64,000 nucleotides of DNA, taken from the NCBI GenBank assembly GCA_030065615.1, contig JASJDR010000007.1:1-64000 (forward strand), given 5' to 3'. Made by a program: the position numbers and the translations under genes. Source of the DNA: Xenococcus sp. MO_188.B8. Lineage in GTDB: Bacteria; Cyanobacteriota; Cyanobacteriia; Cyanobacteriales; Xenococcaceae. The notes under the pieces were generated by a model. That model saw nothing but the letters and a program-made list of their open reading frames with translations, was not told where the DNA came from and ran no database searches. Positions 27,816-37,933 of the stretch are shown here, one piece after another. Each line of letters starts with the position of its first letter. Position 1 is the stretch's first letter.

Positions 27816-27965
27816 GATTAAAAATCGTTCCACAGAACAGGACGACTGCTATTGTACAAATAAAATCGAGAAAATTAACGAAGTTTTAGGGATTGTTTGA
27901 GTTTATTTTAAAAGTAAGACCAGAGCAAAAATTTAATGATACTTATCCCTCAATAAATATTAATT

Positions 27966-29318
27966 ATGAACAAACTCGCTGCTGCTCCAAGACTAGATCA
28001 CTGTAGTAAAGCTCATCTGATGGCATATTTTCACAGTTCCTGGGAATTAGAGGACACTCTTTTACGCAGCATAATTAACTCAGAAACATTCTATGTGAAC
28101 CCAGACCCTTTAAGAAATTGTCTAATTTTTTATCTCGGTCATTCTGCAGTATTCTACATAAACAAATTAATTAATGTTGGTTTATTGCAACAAAGAATTA
28201 ACCCCTATTACGAAACTCTGTTTGAAATTGGAGTCGATCCCGAAACTCCCGCAGAGCTGGAAGAGGCGGTTAAAAGAATTAATTGGCCAGATGTGGACAA
28301 GGTGTGGCAATATCGAGATCAGGCACAAGCAGAAATTACGAAAGTTATTAATCGAGTTAAGATCTCCTTTCCCATTAACCAGGATCATCCTCTTTGGGCT
28401 TTATTAATGGCGATCGAACATAGCTTAATTCATTTTGAAACCTCTTCAATGTTAATCCGTCAGTTGCCCTCAGATAAACTACAATCTCCTTCAGGATGGG
28501 ATTATGCTACCAGTAATGGGAATCCACCAAGAAATGAATTTAGAGAGATAGCAGCAGGAATGGTCAACCTTGGGAAATCAACCAACTCTGCTACCTATGG
28601 TTGGGATAGTGATTATGGGAATCTTGCTGTTCAAGTCAAACCCTTCTTCGCTAGCAAGTATTTAGTTAGCAATCAAGAATTTTTAGAGTTTGTCCAAGAT
28701 GATGGCTACCGTAATCCTGAATTTTGGGAACCATCATCTTGGCACTGGAAACAAGAAAATAATGTCCAACATCCTAAATTTTGGATACCTACTGATAATG
28801 GCTATAGGTATCGGACTGTATTTGAGGAAATTGATTTACCCTTAGATTTCCCCGTAGAAGTTAATCACTATGAAGCTATGGCATATTGTCGTTGGCGTGG
28901 TGAAGGAACTCGTCTACTAACAGAAGCAGAATGGAGATTGGTGACGGGAACCTCAGAAACTAAACCACAAGACCATACTGACGATCCTTTTGACACGAAA
29001 AACTATAATCTCAATTTGAAATATAGTTCACCTTCTCCCGTAGGCATAGCAGATCAAAGTAATAATAATTTTGGACTTTGTGATTTGCGGGGCAATGTTT
29101 GGCAATGGTTGGGAGATAATTTTAATTGTTTACCGGGCTTTAAACCCCACTATCTCTATGCAGATTATTCAGAACCATTTTTTGATAATAAACATTATCT
29201 AATAGTGGGTGGTTCTTGGTCAAGCATGGGTGCTTATGCTTCAGCTTTTTGTCGTAACTGGTTTCGTCCCTATTTTTATCAACATGTCGGTTTTAGAATA
29301 GCGCGAGATAACAAGTAA
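27966..29318 (+). CDS. EgtB/OvoA-type sulfoxide synthase
   Basis: The 450-residue protein has an N-terminal DinB-like domain (WELEDTLLRSIINSETFYVN) with iron ligands His59, His152 and His156 in the HX3HXE motif (HSLIHFE), and a C-terminal formylglycine-generating-enzyme-like domain (about 215-448; LRGNVWQW, GGSWSS, FRNWFRPYF-like). These enzymes join cysteine or gamma-glutamylcysteine to histidine or trimethylhistidine with O2. The N terminus resembles OvoA (5-histidylcysteine sulfoxide synthase), but the OvoA methyltransferase domain is absent, as in the OvoA-derived EgtB of cyanobacteria. The next gene is a truncated EgtD-like gene, favouring ergothioneine. Confidence 0.85.
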   Translation: MNKLAAAPRLDHCSKAHLMAYFHSSWELEDTLLRSIINSETFYVNPDPLRNCLIFYLGHSAVFYINKLINVGLLQQRINPYYETLFEIGVDPETPAELEEAVKRINWPDVDKVWQYRDQAQAEITKVINRVKISFPINQDHPLWALLMAIEHSLIHFETSSMLIRQLPSDKLQSPSGWDYATSNGNPPRNEFREIAAGMVNLGKSTNSATYGWDSDYGNLAVQVKPFFASKYLVSNQEFLEFVQDDGYRNPEFWEPSSWHWKQENNVQHPKFWIPTDNGYRYRTVFEEIDLPLDFPVEVNHYEAMAYCRWRGEGTRLLTEAEWRLVTGTSETKPQDHTDDPFDTKNYNLNLKYSSPSPVGIADQSNNNFGLCDLRGNVWQWLGDNFNCLPGFKPHYLYADYSEPFFDNKHYLIVGGSWSSMGAYASAFCRNWFRPYFYQHVGFRIARDNK

Positions 29319-29402
29319 TAAGTAATAGGGTAGGGACTTAGCATGCTACTTCCGTACATAAGTAATGCGTAAAAAGTTAATAATTTGAAACAATAAATCA
29401 AA

Positions 29403-29735
29403 ATGATTTCTGAATTGTCAATCAATATAAAACCCCAAAAATCTAATAATTTTAAACAACGCTTGGAAATGAATTATTTAAATAATTCCAATCTAGCTAC
29501 TAATTATGATGATGGTCAAGAGGTTATTCAAGGATTAACTAAAAAACCAAAAATCTTGCCTGCTCGTTATTTTTACGGGAAGAAAGGCTCTCAAATATTC
29601 GAGCAAATTTGTGAATTACCTGAATATTATCCTACTCGCACTAAAGCTAGTATCTTAGAACAATATGCTACAGGAATCTCTCACAAAACAGGATATTGTG
29701 ATTTATTAGTGACTGAAATTGGGAGAGAGGTATGA
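29403..29735 (+). pseudogene. EgtD-like histidine methyltransferase, N-terminal fragment
   Basis: The 110 residues contain LPARYFYGKKGSQIFEQICE and LPEYYPTRTKASILEQYA, the start region of the SAM-dependent EgtD/histidine methyltransferase family, which normally has about 320 residues. The match ends near TGYCDLL, just before the SAM-binding ELGSG motif, and runs TEIGREV to a stop overlapping the next gene as ATGA. Without the SAM site it cannot methylate. It follows the EgtB-like gene by 84 bp, as in an ergothioneine cluster. Confidence 0.82.
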
Positions 29736-30568
29736 AAAAAATTCTTAATTTATGTTTTGAGATAGAATTTTATCTAAAAGTTGCATTTTTTTGTACTTTG
29801 TTTCAACAGTTATTCTATTGGATATTGCACGATACAGAACTAAACTTTGTCTCTCAGGTCATATTATATTGGCTTGTTGGTTCTACCTCTTTTTATGGAA
29901 TTGGTCTTTTTATCGAAAAGGTAATCAAAAAAAATGATAAATTAAAACAAAAATTTAATATAAGAACTAAAAAAGTAAAAAAACAAGTATTTCCTTCTTT
30001 TAAGATTAAAGGTTTTATTTTTGGAGAAATCAAGGCATTTATCGCAGCATTAATTATTATTTCTTTAGCATCAGAGACCCATAGAGGTAATAGCTTGCCC
30101 CTAAATATTAGTTGGTTTTTGATGAGGATATTTCTTGCGGATTTCTGTTTTTATATTTCTCATTGGCTCTTACACAGAAAATTTTTGCAGAAAATACATT
30201 TTAAACATCATGAATTTCGTGATACATCAAGTTTCGTTGCTGGTTATAAGAGTCTTCCAGAATATGTTATTGTTACTTTGACAGATCTTTTACCTATCTT
30301 CATATTTGGATATGATATTAATCAACTTTGTGCCTGGAGTCTTATTGGTAACGCTTATAACTTAGAAGGACATAGTTCCTTATCAATATTTTTTATTCCG
30401 TCAAATTTTCACGATCTTCATCATACTTGCTTTAAAGGAAACTATGGTATTCAAGGATTTTGGGACAGAGTATTTAATACGTTAAATACTCCTATTAAGA
30501 AATCGGGAATCATGTTTCCCGCAGCATATTTGGAGAAAAGATGGCTATACAAGAAATACAAAAGCTAA
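29732..30568 (+). CDS. fatty acid hydroxylase / sterol desaturase family membrane protein
   Basis: The 278-residue protein has several hydrophobic helices and the di-iron histidine boxes of the family: His144-x3-His148 (HWLLH), His156-x2-His159-His160 (HFKHH), His214 and His227-x2-His230-His231 (HDLHH). It is an integral membrane oxygenase acting on a lipid; the substrate is unknown. ATG 29732 overlaps the stop of the truncated EgtD gene, with GGGAGAGAGG as RBS upstream, so it may have gained that context when the methyltransferase was cut. Confidence 0.85.
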   Translation: MKKILNLCFEIEFYLKVAFFCTLFQQLFYWILHDTELNFVSQVILYWLVGSTSFYGIGLFIEKVIKKNDKLKQKFNIRTKKVKKQVFPSFKIKGFIFGEIKAFIAALIIISLASETHRGNSLPLNISWFLMRIFLADFCFYISHWLLHRKFLQKIHFKHHEFRDTSSFVAGYKSLPEYVIVTLTDLLPIFIFGYDINQLCAWSLIGNAYNLEGHSSLSIFFIPSNFHDLHHTCFKGNYGIQGFWDRVFNTLNTPIKKSGIMFPAAYLEKRWLYKKYKS

Positions 30569-30651
30569 ATTGTCGGACCATTTAAAGGGGAACCTGGAAC
30601 GATGTGGTGGTAATGAAGCATTAATGATATGGCTTGGTAAAATTAAGATAA

Positions 30652-32082
30652 TTAATCGCTGTCACTAGTAATCAATCGATAATTGAATAGTTGAGCGATA
30701 GCGTAAACTAAAAAACCTGCTAGCATTCCTGGTAAAACTTCATAAACCGAACTTGAGAATTGAAGGACTCCATCCCAGATCGCAGCAGTAGCAATCCCTA
30801 CTAACATCATTGTTACTCCCACCATGTTATGAATGGGAAATCGCCAAACCCGCAGCATTAAAATTGGTCCCAAACCAGAAGCTAGCGCTGACCAAGCGAA
30901 TACCCCTAAAGCAAAGACATTCTTGTTACTAAATAAAGCGATCGCTAGGATGATTATGGTTACGATCAGAGTCCCCATCTTGGCTAGCTTATAAGAATGA
31001 GCCATTCTGGGAAACAAATCTTGAGTTAAAGCCGCCGAACAAGAGAGAATCTGCGAGTCGGCGGTAGAGACAACAGCAGAGAATAGACCAGCAAGAATCA
31101 CTCCTATTAAAATGGTAGGCAGTAACTCTAATGCTATTTGGGGTAAGGCTAACTCTGGATCACTCCCATTTAATAATCCAGGAACTAATACCCTGGCCGT
31201 TAATCCCACAAAAACGGCAGCTGTCGAGAAAGTAAGGTAAGAAATAGCGTAAATATTGCGGGTTATGCCAATATGTTCGGCATCATCAACAACCATCGCC
31301 CGCACCATAATATGAGGCTGACCAACTACTCCCAAGCCAGCGACTAACCAACTAAGCATAAACAGACCAAAACCATATTGCAGATTTTGAGGAATGGGAT
31401 CGATCAAATGGGGATCGATTACTGCTAGTTGTTGCCAAAGTCCCCCTAGTCCCCCACAATTGATTACGGCAACAATTAGTAATATGAGCATAGCGACAAT
31501 CATCAAGACCGACTGGAGGGCATCAGTCCAAATAGAAGCCCGAATCCCCCCAGCAAAACAATAGATCACTACGATGATTGCGCCTAAAATAATACCGAAA
31601 TTGTAATTCCAATCAAAAATAACATGAAGTGCCTTGCTGCCAGCCAACAGTTGAGCAGCAGCATAAGCTCCTAAAAAAGTGATCGTGATCAGTGCCGAGA
31701 CAATGGCAATCAAACGATTTTCTTCAGGATTTTGAGCGAGCAATGCCCCAATAGTTTCTGATGAGGTTTCTTCTGATACAATTCGCAATGGTTTGTGGAC
31801 GACAAACCAGGATAAATAATCACCAATAAACCAGCCTGCTAACAACCAGATTGCAGAAATTCCTACCTGATATGTCCAACCAATCATGCTGATGAACATA
31901 CCCCCACTGTGAGCAGTAGCAAATGCCGATAGACCCGTTAGCCAGGGATTAACATTCCGACTAGCTAGCAAATAATCAGCAGTAGTGCTTTTTTTACCGG
32001 ATGCAGAATAAACTCCTACTCCAATAAACAGTAGCAGAAAAGCAATGAAAGTAACAGCGATCGCCAATTGCTGAGGCATCAT
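30652..32082 (-). CDS. sodium:solute symporter, PutP-like
   Basis: The 476 residues show the SSF family pattern with about 13 membrane helices: the N-terminal region LTGLSAFATAHSGGMFISMI, GWTYQVGISAIWLLAGWFIG, and GLFSAVVSTADSQIL, the segment holding conserved Ser/Thr of the sodium site. It resembles the Na+/proline transporter PutP in length and motif order; the substrate is inferred from that. It is divergent from purT. Confidence 0.85.
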   Translation of the reverse strand: MMPQQLAIAVTFIAFLLLFIGVGVYSASGKKSTTADYLLASRNVNPWLTGLSAFATAHSGGMFISMIGWTYQVGISAIWLLAGWFIGDYLSWFVVHKPLRIVSEETSSETIGALLAQNPEENRLIAIVSALITITFLGAYAAAQLLAGSKALHVIFDWNYNFGIILGAIIVVIYCFAGGIRASIWTDALQSVLMIVAMLILLIVAVINCGGLGGLWQQLAVIDPHLIDPIPQNLQYGFGLFMLSWLVAGLGVVGQPHIMVRAMVVDDAEHIGITRNIYAISYLTFSTAAVFVGLTARVLVPGLLNGSDPELALPQIALELLPTILIGVILAGLFSAVVSTADSQILSCSAALTQDLFPRMAHSYKLAKMGTLIVTIIILAIALFSNKNVFALGVFAWSALASGLGPILMLRVWRFPIHNMVGVTMMLVGIATAAIWDGVLQFSSSVYEVLPGMLAGFLVYAIAQLFNYRLITSDSD

Positions 32083-32215
32083 AATTATTGTACGCTTGGG
32101 GGTGAATTGCTTATGTTGATCTTAGTTCCTAGGGCCTGTCATCAATTAGAAAAAAAGTGCTTTCCCTAACATTTTTACTGATAACTGTTTACTGTCTAGT
32201 TCTAGAGGTACGATT

Positions 32216-33388
32216 ATGAAACAAAATATTAAGCTTCCCCAAAAAATTATGTTACTTGGTTCAGGGGAATTGGGTAAAGAATTTGTGATTGCAGCTCAAA
32301 GATTGGGAAACTTTATCATTGCCGTGGATAGTTATGCTAATGCTCCAGCAATGCAAGTTGCTGATGTTTCCGAAGTAATTTCGATGTTAAATGGTGATGA
32401 TTTAGAAAGAATTGTTCAACAATATCAACCTGATTTTATTGTGCCTGAAATTGAAGCAATTCGCACCGAAAAGTTATTAGAATTTGAAGCCAGAGGTTAT
32501 ACCGTAATCCCCACCGCAGCAGCAACTAACTATACAATGAATCGCGATCGCATTAGGGAATTAGCTGCAGGAGAATTAGGAGTAAGAACTGCTAAATATG
32601 CCTATGCTACTAGTCTTGAAGAATTACAAAAAGTAGCAGCAAAAATTGGCTTTCCCAATGTCATAAAACCAGTAATGTCTTCTTCAGGTAAAGGTCAATC
32701 GATCGTTAAATCAGCAGCCGAACTCGAACCAGCTTGGGATTATGCTATTGCTGGTGCGAGGGGAGATACGCAAAAAATAATTATTGAAGAATTCATTGAC
32801 TTTGAAATCGAGATTACTTTACTAACAATTAAACAATGGGATGCCGCCACAATTTTTTGTCCCGCGATCGCCCATAGACAAGAAAGAGGCGATTATCAAG
32901 AATCATGGCAACCTGCTGGTCTCACAACAGATCAAATCAAACAAGCTCAAGATATAGCGACCAAAGTTACCGATGCTTTAGGTGGTGCTGGCATCTTTGG
33001 AGTAGAGTTTTTTATTACTCAAGATGAGGTCATTTTTTCGGAACTTTCACCCCGTCCCCATGATACAGGAATGGTCACTTTGATCTCCCAAAATCTTAAT
33101 GAGTTTGAGTTACATTTACGGGCAATTCTGGGCTTGCCGATTCCTAAAATTGAAGTCTTTGCTCCCTCTGCTAGTGCGGTGATTTTAGCTAGGAAATATT
33201 CTGAGCACATAAGTTTTACCCAGGTGGCTGAAGCCTTGGCAACAACCGATGTTGATATTCGCTTATTTGGCAAACCTAATGCTCGTCCTTATCGTCGTAT
33301 GGGAGTAGCTTTAGCAAGAGGAAACAACGTCACTGAGGCCAGGGAAAAAGCAAACCTGGCAGCGAGTTCAGTCAAAATTGTCTCCTAG
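32216..33388 (+). CDS. purT: formate-dependent phosphoribosylglycinamide formyltransferase 2
   Basis: The 390-residue ATP-grasp enzyme starts [19 protein letters not shown] and includes [18 protein letters not shown] (ATP-binding loop), [18 protein letters not shown] and [15 protein letters not shown], all diagnostic of PurT. It makes formyl-GAR from GAR, formate and ATP in purine synthesis. The gene is complete, starts at ATG 32216 and is divergent from the symporter gene. Confidence 0.95.
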   Translation: MKQNIKLPQKIMLLGSGELGKEFVIAAQRLGNFIIAVDSYANAPAMQVADVSEVISMLNGDDLERIVQQYQPDFIVPEIEAIRTEKLLEFEARGYTVIPTAAATNYTMNRDRIRELAAGELGVRTAKYAYATSLEELQKVAAKIGFPNVIKPVMSSSGKGQSIVKSAAELEPAWDYAIAGARGDTQKIIIEEFIDFEIEITLLTIKQWDAATIFCPAIAHRQERGDYQESWQPAGLTTDQIKQAQDIATKVTDALGGAGIFGVEFFITQDEVIFSELSPRPHDTGMVTLISQNLNEFELHLRAILGLPIPKIEVFAPSASAVILARKYSEHISFTQVAEALATTDVDIRLFGKPNARPYRRMGVALARGNNVTEAREKANLAASSVKIVS

Positions 33389-33445
33389 AGATATCAAGAT
33401 ATTTATTCTTTTAAACAGCTACTTGGTCTGCTCTTTTATGGTCAA

Positions 33446-33811
33446 CTAATCCGCGGAAAAATGATAACTAGTATGAGCGCCATTGGGATATAAAAAAGTA
33501 CAAATTACGGAAACCTCAGGATTATATTTAATAATCAAATCTTGCAGACCCGCTTCTTTCCAATCACTTACTACGTTAGGCAACAAGGTCATCGGTTTAT
33601 AGACAATTTGCCAATCTTCCAAATTAGCGGAATTATTCTCTAATTGTTTTAAAATTACCACTGTTCCTTTTTCTGCGAAATCTTGATAGCCTCTTTTGGC
33701 GCTCGCAATTATTCTGTCAGCATTGGCTTCAATAGCTTCAATTTGTTCTTCTCTAGTTTCTAAGGGCTCTGGCATTGATCTGGAAAATCGATAGGGAAAG
33801 ATAAACATCAT
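33446..33811 (-). CDS. conserved-looking protein of unknown function
   Basis: The 121-residue soluble protein has an amphipathic helical first half (REEQIEAIEANADRIIASAK) and a strand-rich second half ending ICTFLYPNGAHTSYHFSAD. I do not recognise a family. It is convergent with purT and upstream of no obvious operon partner. Codon use is like the neighbouring genes, so I think it is real. Confidence 0.6.
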   Translation of the reverse strand: MMFIFPYRFSRSMPEPLETREEQIEAIEANADRIIASAKRGYQDFAEKGTVVILKQLENNSANLEDWQIVYKPMTLLPNVVSDWKEAGLQDLIIKYNPEVSVICTFLYPNGAHTSYHFSAD

Positions 33812-33872
33812 AACAAATTAAATGTTAGGTATTTCCCTAATCGTTCATCTTTGATCCTTAATCTTTGATTTG

Positions 33873-34820
33873 TCAGGCTAAGATCAAGCTCTGCTGGCGA
33901 TACCAATCAATAGTTGCCTTCAATCCCTGACGCAAATCCGTTTGGGCGCTAAAGCCAAATTTGGTTCTAGCTTTGGTCGTATCTAAACAACGACGAGGTT
34001 GACCATTGGGCTTATCAGTTTCCCAGATGATTTCGCCTTCAAATCCCATCAAATCACAAATTAAAGACACCAAATCCCGAATCGTAATTTCCTGATGGGT
34101 TCCCAAATTAATGGGTTCGGCCTCATCATACATCTGAGTAGCCATAACAATTCCTCGCGCCGCATCCGTCCCATAGAGAAACTCGCGCGTCGGACTGCCA
34201 TCACCCCAAACAGGCAAAGTTGTCGCTCCTGCTTGTTGAGCTTCGTGGATTTTACGGATTAACGCCGGAATCACATGGGAACTTCCCGGATCAAAATTAT
34301 CCTCTGGACCATATAAATTGACTGGTAACAGATAAATGCCATTAAAACCATATTGCTGACGATAGGACTGAAGTTGGACCAACAAGGCTTTCTTGGCAAT
34401 GCCATAGGGAGCATTAGTTTCTTCAGGATAACCATCCCACAGATGCTCCTCTTGGAAAGGAACCGGGGTAAATTTAGGATAGGCACAAATTGTCCCCAGG
34501 CAAACAAATTTTTCGACTCCTGTTTCATAGGCCGCATGGATCAACTGCGCTCCCATCATCAAGTTATCGTAGAATAGCTCGGCGGGTTTAGCTCGATTTA
34601 GGCCAATACCCCCCACATGGGCTGCCAAATGAATCACAATATCCTGTTGGTCGACTGCCTGGTAACAGTTATCGAGATAGCGCAAATCACAATCTTGCGA
34701 TCGCGGTATGGTAATGTTATTGGAGTCAGCTCCAGCCAGAGTAAGTTGTTCGACAACTTGTTTCCCGAGAAATCCAGCCCCACCAGTCACCAGTATTCGT
34801 TTATTGCTTAAACTAATCAT
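33873..34820 (-). CDS. fcl: GDP-L-fucose synthase
   Basis: The 315-residue short-chain dehydrogenase starts with the NADP-binding [11 protein letters not shown] and has the YxxxK active site in [12 protein letters not shown]. The sequence [14 protein letters not shown]-like segment ([17 protein letters not shown]) is diagnostic of Fcl/WcaG. It converts GDP-4-keto-6-deoxymannose to GDP-L-fucose by epimerisation and reduction. It lies 91 bp downstream of gmd on the same strand; together they make GDP-fucose for surface polysaccharide. Confidence 0.94.
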   Translation of the reverse strand: MISLSNKRILVTGGAGFLGKQVVEQLTLAGADSNNITIPRSQDCDLRYLDNCYQAVDQQDIVIHLAAHVGGIGLNRAKPAELFYDNLMMGAQLIHAAYETGVEKFVCLGTICAYPKFTPVPFQEEHLWDGYPEETNAPYGIAKKALLVQLQSYRQQYGFNGIYLLPVNLYGPEDNFDPGSSHVIPALIRKIHEAQQAGATTLPVWGDGSPTREFLYGTDAARGIVMATQMYDEAEPINLGTHQEITIRDLVSLICDLMGFEGEIIWETDKPNGQPRRCLDTTKARTKFGFSAQTDLRQGLKATIDWYRQQSLILA

Positions 34821-34911
34821 TATCTTTGACCTTTAATGCGAAAATTTTTTGCAAGCGATCACAGCTAAACTACAATTTAAACCCAGACCCTGAGTTAGAC
34901 CGATAAACATA

Positions 34912-35985
34912 TCAATCAACTGCTACAGTAAAAGCTTGACGGACAGAGGCTTGCTCCACAATCATCGCCTCTTCACTGTGCTCGGAAGATAAACCTAAAG
35001 CTGATAAATCAGCATTTACCATCAATTTAACTAACCCTGGAAAATCCACCGAAGGTTGCCAACCCAATTTGGTTTGGGCTTTGGTCGGATCTCCCATCAG
35101 TAAATCGACTTCTGCGGGACGTAAATAGCGAGGGTCGAAAACCACATAGTCTTGCCAATCGAGGTTGACATGACCAAAAGCAATGTCTAAAAATTCGCGG
35201 ATTGAATGAGTTTCGCCGGTCGCTACGACATAATCGTCAGGAGTATCCTGTTGCAGCATCAGCCACATCGCTCTGACATAGTCTTTAGCATAACCCCAGT
35301 CTCTTTGGGCATCGAGATTCCCCAGATATAGCTTCTGTTGTTGTCCGGCAAGAATTCTGGCAATTGCTCTGGTAATTTTGCGAGTCACGAAGGTTTCCCC
35401 ACGGCGCGGGGATTCATGGTTAAATAAAATACCATTACAGGCAAAGAGGTCATAAGATTCTCGATAATTAACAGTCTGCCAGTGGGCATAGACTTTGGCA
35501 CAGGCATAGGGACTGCGAGGATAAAAAGGAGTCGTTTCTTGTTGCGGTACTGCTTGTACTTTACCAAACATCTCCGACGAACCGGCTTGGTAGAATTTCA
35601 CTTCTATAGAAGTGCGCTTTTGATAATCACGGATGGCTTCTAAAAGACGCAAAGTGCCCATACCGACTGCATCCACCGTATATTCTGGGGAATCGAAACT
35701 GACTCGAACATGGGATTGAGCGCCCAAATTATAAATTTCTTGGGGTTGCACTTCTTCCAGAATACGGCGTAGAGTTGTCCCGTCGGTGAGATCTCCGTAA
35801 TGCAGAAACAATTTAGCATTTGGATTATGGGCATCTTCATACAAGTGATCTATGCGATCTGTATTAAAGGTAGAGGTTCGGCGGATAATACCATGAACTT
35901 CATAGTCTTTTTCTAATAAAAATTCACTCAAATAAGAACCGTCTTGACCTGTGATACCCGTAATTAAGGCTCTTTTACTTGGCAT
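34912..35985 (-). CDS. gmd: GDP-mannose 4,6-dehydratase
   Basis: The 357-residue protein starts [20 protein letters not shown] and contains [37 protein letters not shown] with the active-site Tyr and Lys, and [15 protein letters not shown], all typical of Gmd. It makes GDP-4-keto-6-deoxymannose, the substrate of the downstream fcl product. First gene of the two-gene unit, with ATG 35985. Confidence 0.95.
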   Translation of the reverse strand: MPSKRALITGITGQDGSYLSEFLLEKDYEVHGIIRRTSTFNTDRIDHLYEDAHNPNAKLFLHYGDLTDGTTLRRILEEVQPQEIYNLGAQSHVRVSFDSPEYTVDAVGMGTLRLLEAIRDYQKRTSIEVKFYQAGSSEMFGKVQAVPQQETTPFYPRSPYACAKVYAHWQTVNYRESYDLFACNGILFNHESPRRGETFVTRKITRAIARILAGQQQKLYLGNLDAQRDWGYAKDYVRAMWLMLQQDTPDDYVVATGETHSIREFLDIAFGHVNLDWQDYVVFDPRYLRPAEVDLLMGDPTKAQTKLGWQPSVDFPGLVKLMVNADLSALGLSSEHSEEAMIVEQASVRQAFTVAVD

Positions 35986-36572
35986 TGTGTTTACATTAAA
36001 TATATTGATTTCTGTTAGCAGCTTTTTACAATCAATACCTGCTAAGATAGGTTATTTTCTCCTCGTTATAACATGCTTATTTTTTATCTGACCACCTATT
36101 ATTTTATCTTCTTCAGATTTTCCTTAATGCATTGGCTAATACCACAGTAGATCAAGCAGAAACTGAATCAGAATTAGCAATGGCAATTAATGACATAGTT
36201 CTAGAAATTATGGGAGAAATAGCAACAGAATCTCTGCAACTTTTGTGCAAATTTCTACTGATTATATCTTGGATGGTAAGCATTATAGTAACTATCGAGA
36301 AGATATCCTTAACTGATGCGAGAAAATTGGAATTAGAAAAAAATCTGACCGTCATATAACTAAAATTTTCCGAACCATTGTAATAGTGGGGTTAATCTAA
36401 AGTAAAATATACTCAAACTCTAGGAATTTATCCCCCTGATTGACGAGATTCCCCAAAAAAAAGCTAAAAAAGTTATCAGTATCCTACAGGCAAGGCCGCG
36501 TGAGGACTGAGGGAAAGTAGGGGCAGTTATTTTTAGAGATTGAAATGGAAACCTCTTACTTCTAACCTCATA
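35986..36572. other. intergenic region with a possible relic
   Basis: On the plus strand 36132-36359 is open (TTG start) and reads DIVLEIMGEIATESLQ; a neighbouring frame reads FVQISTDYILDGKHYSNYRE around 36239-36320. The pair may be one frameshifted short gene, but I recognise no family. The region also holds the promoters of gmd and of the nucleotidyltransferase gene. Confidence 0.35.
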
Positions 36573-37646
36573 ATGAAAGCATTAATTCTCTCTGGTGGCA
36601 AAGGAACTCGTTTGCGACCGTTAACTTATACTGGAGCAAAACAACTAGTTCCTGTTGCGAATAAACCGATTCTTTGGTACGGGATCGAATCTATTGTGGC
36701 AGCAGGAATTACCGATATCGGAATTATTATTAGTCCAGAAACAGGAGGGGAAGTTAAAAGCAAAACTGGTGATGGTAGTAAGTTTGGGGCCAAGATTACC
36801 TATATTTTGCAAAATGAACCTTTGGGACTTGCCCATGCAGTGAAAATCGCCCAACCTTTCCTGGGAGATTCTCCTTTTGTCATGTATTTAGGAGATAACT
36901 TAGTCGAAAGTCAGTTAGATTTATTCATCAATAAATTCCAATCAAAACAGCTTGATGCTTTAACCTTACTCTCAGAAGTCGAAAATCCCACTGCTTTTGG
37001 GGTGGCGAAAGTTGATCGACAAGGTAAGGTTTTGCAGTTGCTCGAAAAACCGCCAAATCCACCTTCTAATTTGGCACTAGTAGGGGTTTATTTGTTCTCT
37101 TCTACTATCCATAATGCGATCGCGAATATTCAGCCTTCTGCCAGGGGAGAGTTAGAAATTACTGATGCGATTCAATATCTAATTGATCAACAACAAAAGG
37201 TTGAATCTTTTAGACTATCAGGATGGTGGCTAGATACGGGAAAAAAAGATGATTTGCTCGCAGCCAACCAAATTATTTTAGATAGTTGCTTAGATTCTAA
37301 GATTGAAGGCGAAGTTGATCCTACAAGTAACATTAGTGGCAGGGTTCATGTGGGTTTAGGTTCCAAGATTATTAACAGTATAGTCCGCGGACCTGTAATT
37401 ATCGGGGAGAATTGTCATGTTGAGAATTGTTTTATTGGCCCCTATAGTAGTATTGCCGATGAAGCAACCCTAATTGATGCCGACATCGAACATAGCGTTA
37501 TTCTCAAAGCGGCAACGGTTACTAAAATTCAGCAACGAATTGTTGATAGTTTAATTGGTGAAAGGGCCAAATTACACCCTGCCCCACAGCGCCCTAAAGC
37601 TTTACGCTTTATGATTGGAGACGATTCTCAAATTGAATTAATTTAG
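36573..37646 (+). CDS. long-form glucose-1-phosphate thymidylyltransferase (RmlA/StrD type)
   Basis: From ATG 36573 the protein has 357 residues; an earlier in-frame ATG (36540) would place 11 extra residues before the nucleotide-binding motif, which normally begins at the N terminus (MKALILSGGKGTRLRPLTY). It has YLGDNL and EKP motifs and a C-terminal left-handed helix with hexapeptide repeats (SNISGRVHVGLGSKIINSIV). It makes dTDP-glucose or a related sugar nucleotide. It is divergent from gmd and fits a surface-polysaccharide theme. Confidence 0.9.
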   Translation: MKALILSGGKGTRLRPLTYTGAKQLVPVANKPILWYGIESIVAAGITDIGIIISPETGGEVKSKTGDGSKFGAKITYILQNEPLGLAHAVKIAQPFLGDSPFVMYLGDNLVESQLDLFINKFQSKQLDALTLLSEVENPTAFGVAKVDRQGKVLQLLEKPPNPPSNLALVGVYLFSSTIHNAIANIQPSARGELEITDAIQYLIDQQQKVESFRLSGWWLDTGKKDDLLAANQIILDSCLDSKIEGEVDPTSNISGRVHVGLGSKIINSIVRGPVIIGENCHVENCFIGPYSSIADEATLIDADIEHSVILKAATVTKIQQRIVDSLIGERAKLHPAPQRPKALRFMIGDDSQIELI

Positions 37647-37682
37647 TTTTAATTTAGTTCCAAGGGAAATAGGAGCACTAGA

Positions 37683-37717
37683 ATACCGATTCAGTAATCA
37701 AGAGCAATCATTAATTG
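37683..37717. repeat. inverted copy of an intergenic repeat
   Basis: The core reads CCGATTCAGTAATCAAGAGC and AATCATTAATTG; the same 33 bases occur in inverse orientation at 58745-58777. Both copies lie just outside genes. Confidence 0.75.
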
Positions 37718-37769
37718 ATAGAGAGAGTAGTTAGATAAGGAAGCGTGGGGGGAGGTGAGCGAAAAAATG

Positions 37770-37925
37770 TGTGGGGACTTGGGGACTTGGGGACTTGGGG
37801 AATAATTTTCGCCCTACTTCCCTACTTCCCTACTTCCATCTCCCTATCTCCCTATCTCCCTACCTCCCTATTTCCCTACTTCCCTATCTCCCCTATCTCT
37901 CTTTTCCTACTCTTCCCCTATTTCC
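37770..37925. repeat. short tandem repeats, G-rich then C-rich
   Basis: Three copies of GGGGACTTG are followed by many variants of CCCTACTTC and CCCTATCTC. The two halves are roughly complementary in composition and could fold back. Such heptamer to nonamer repeats are common between cyanobacterial genes. They lie at the 3' end of ilvB, between convergent genes. Confidence 0.8.
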
Positions 37926-37933
37926 CTCATCCT

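Noticed and set aside
36482-36530. Short similarity to 16S rRNA (GCAAGGCCGCGTGAGG at 36491-36506)
   Set aside because: Only about 16 bases match; no further rRNA sequence is present, so chance is likely.
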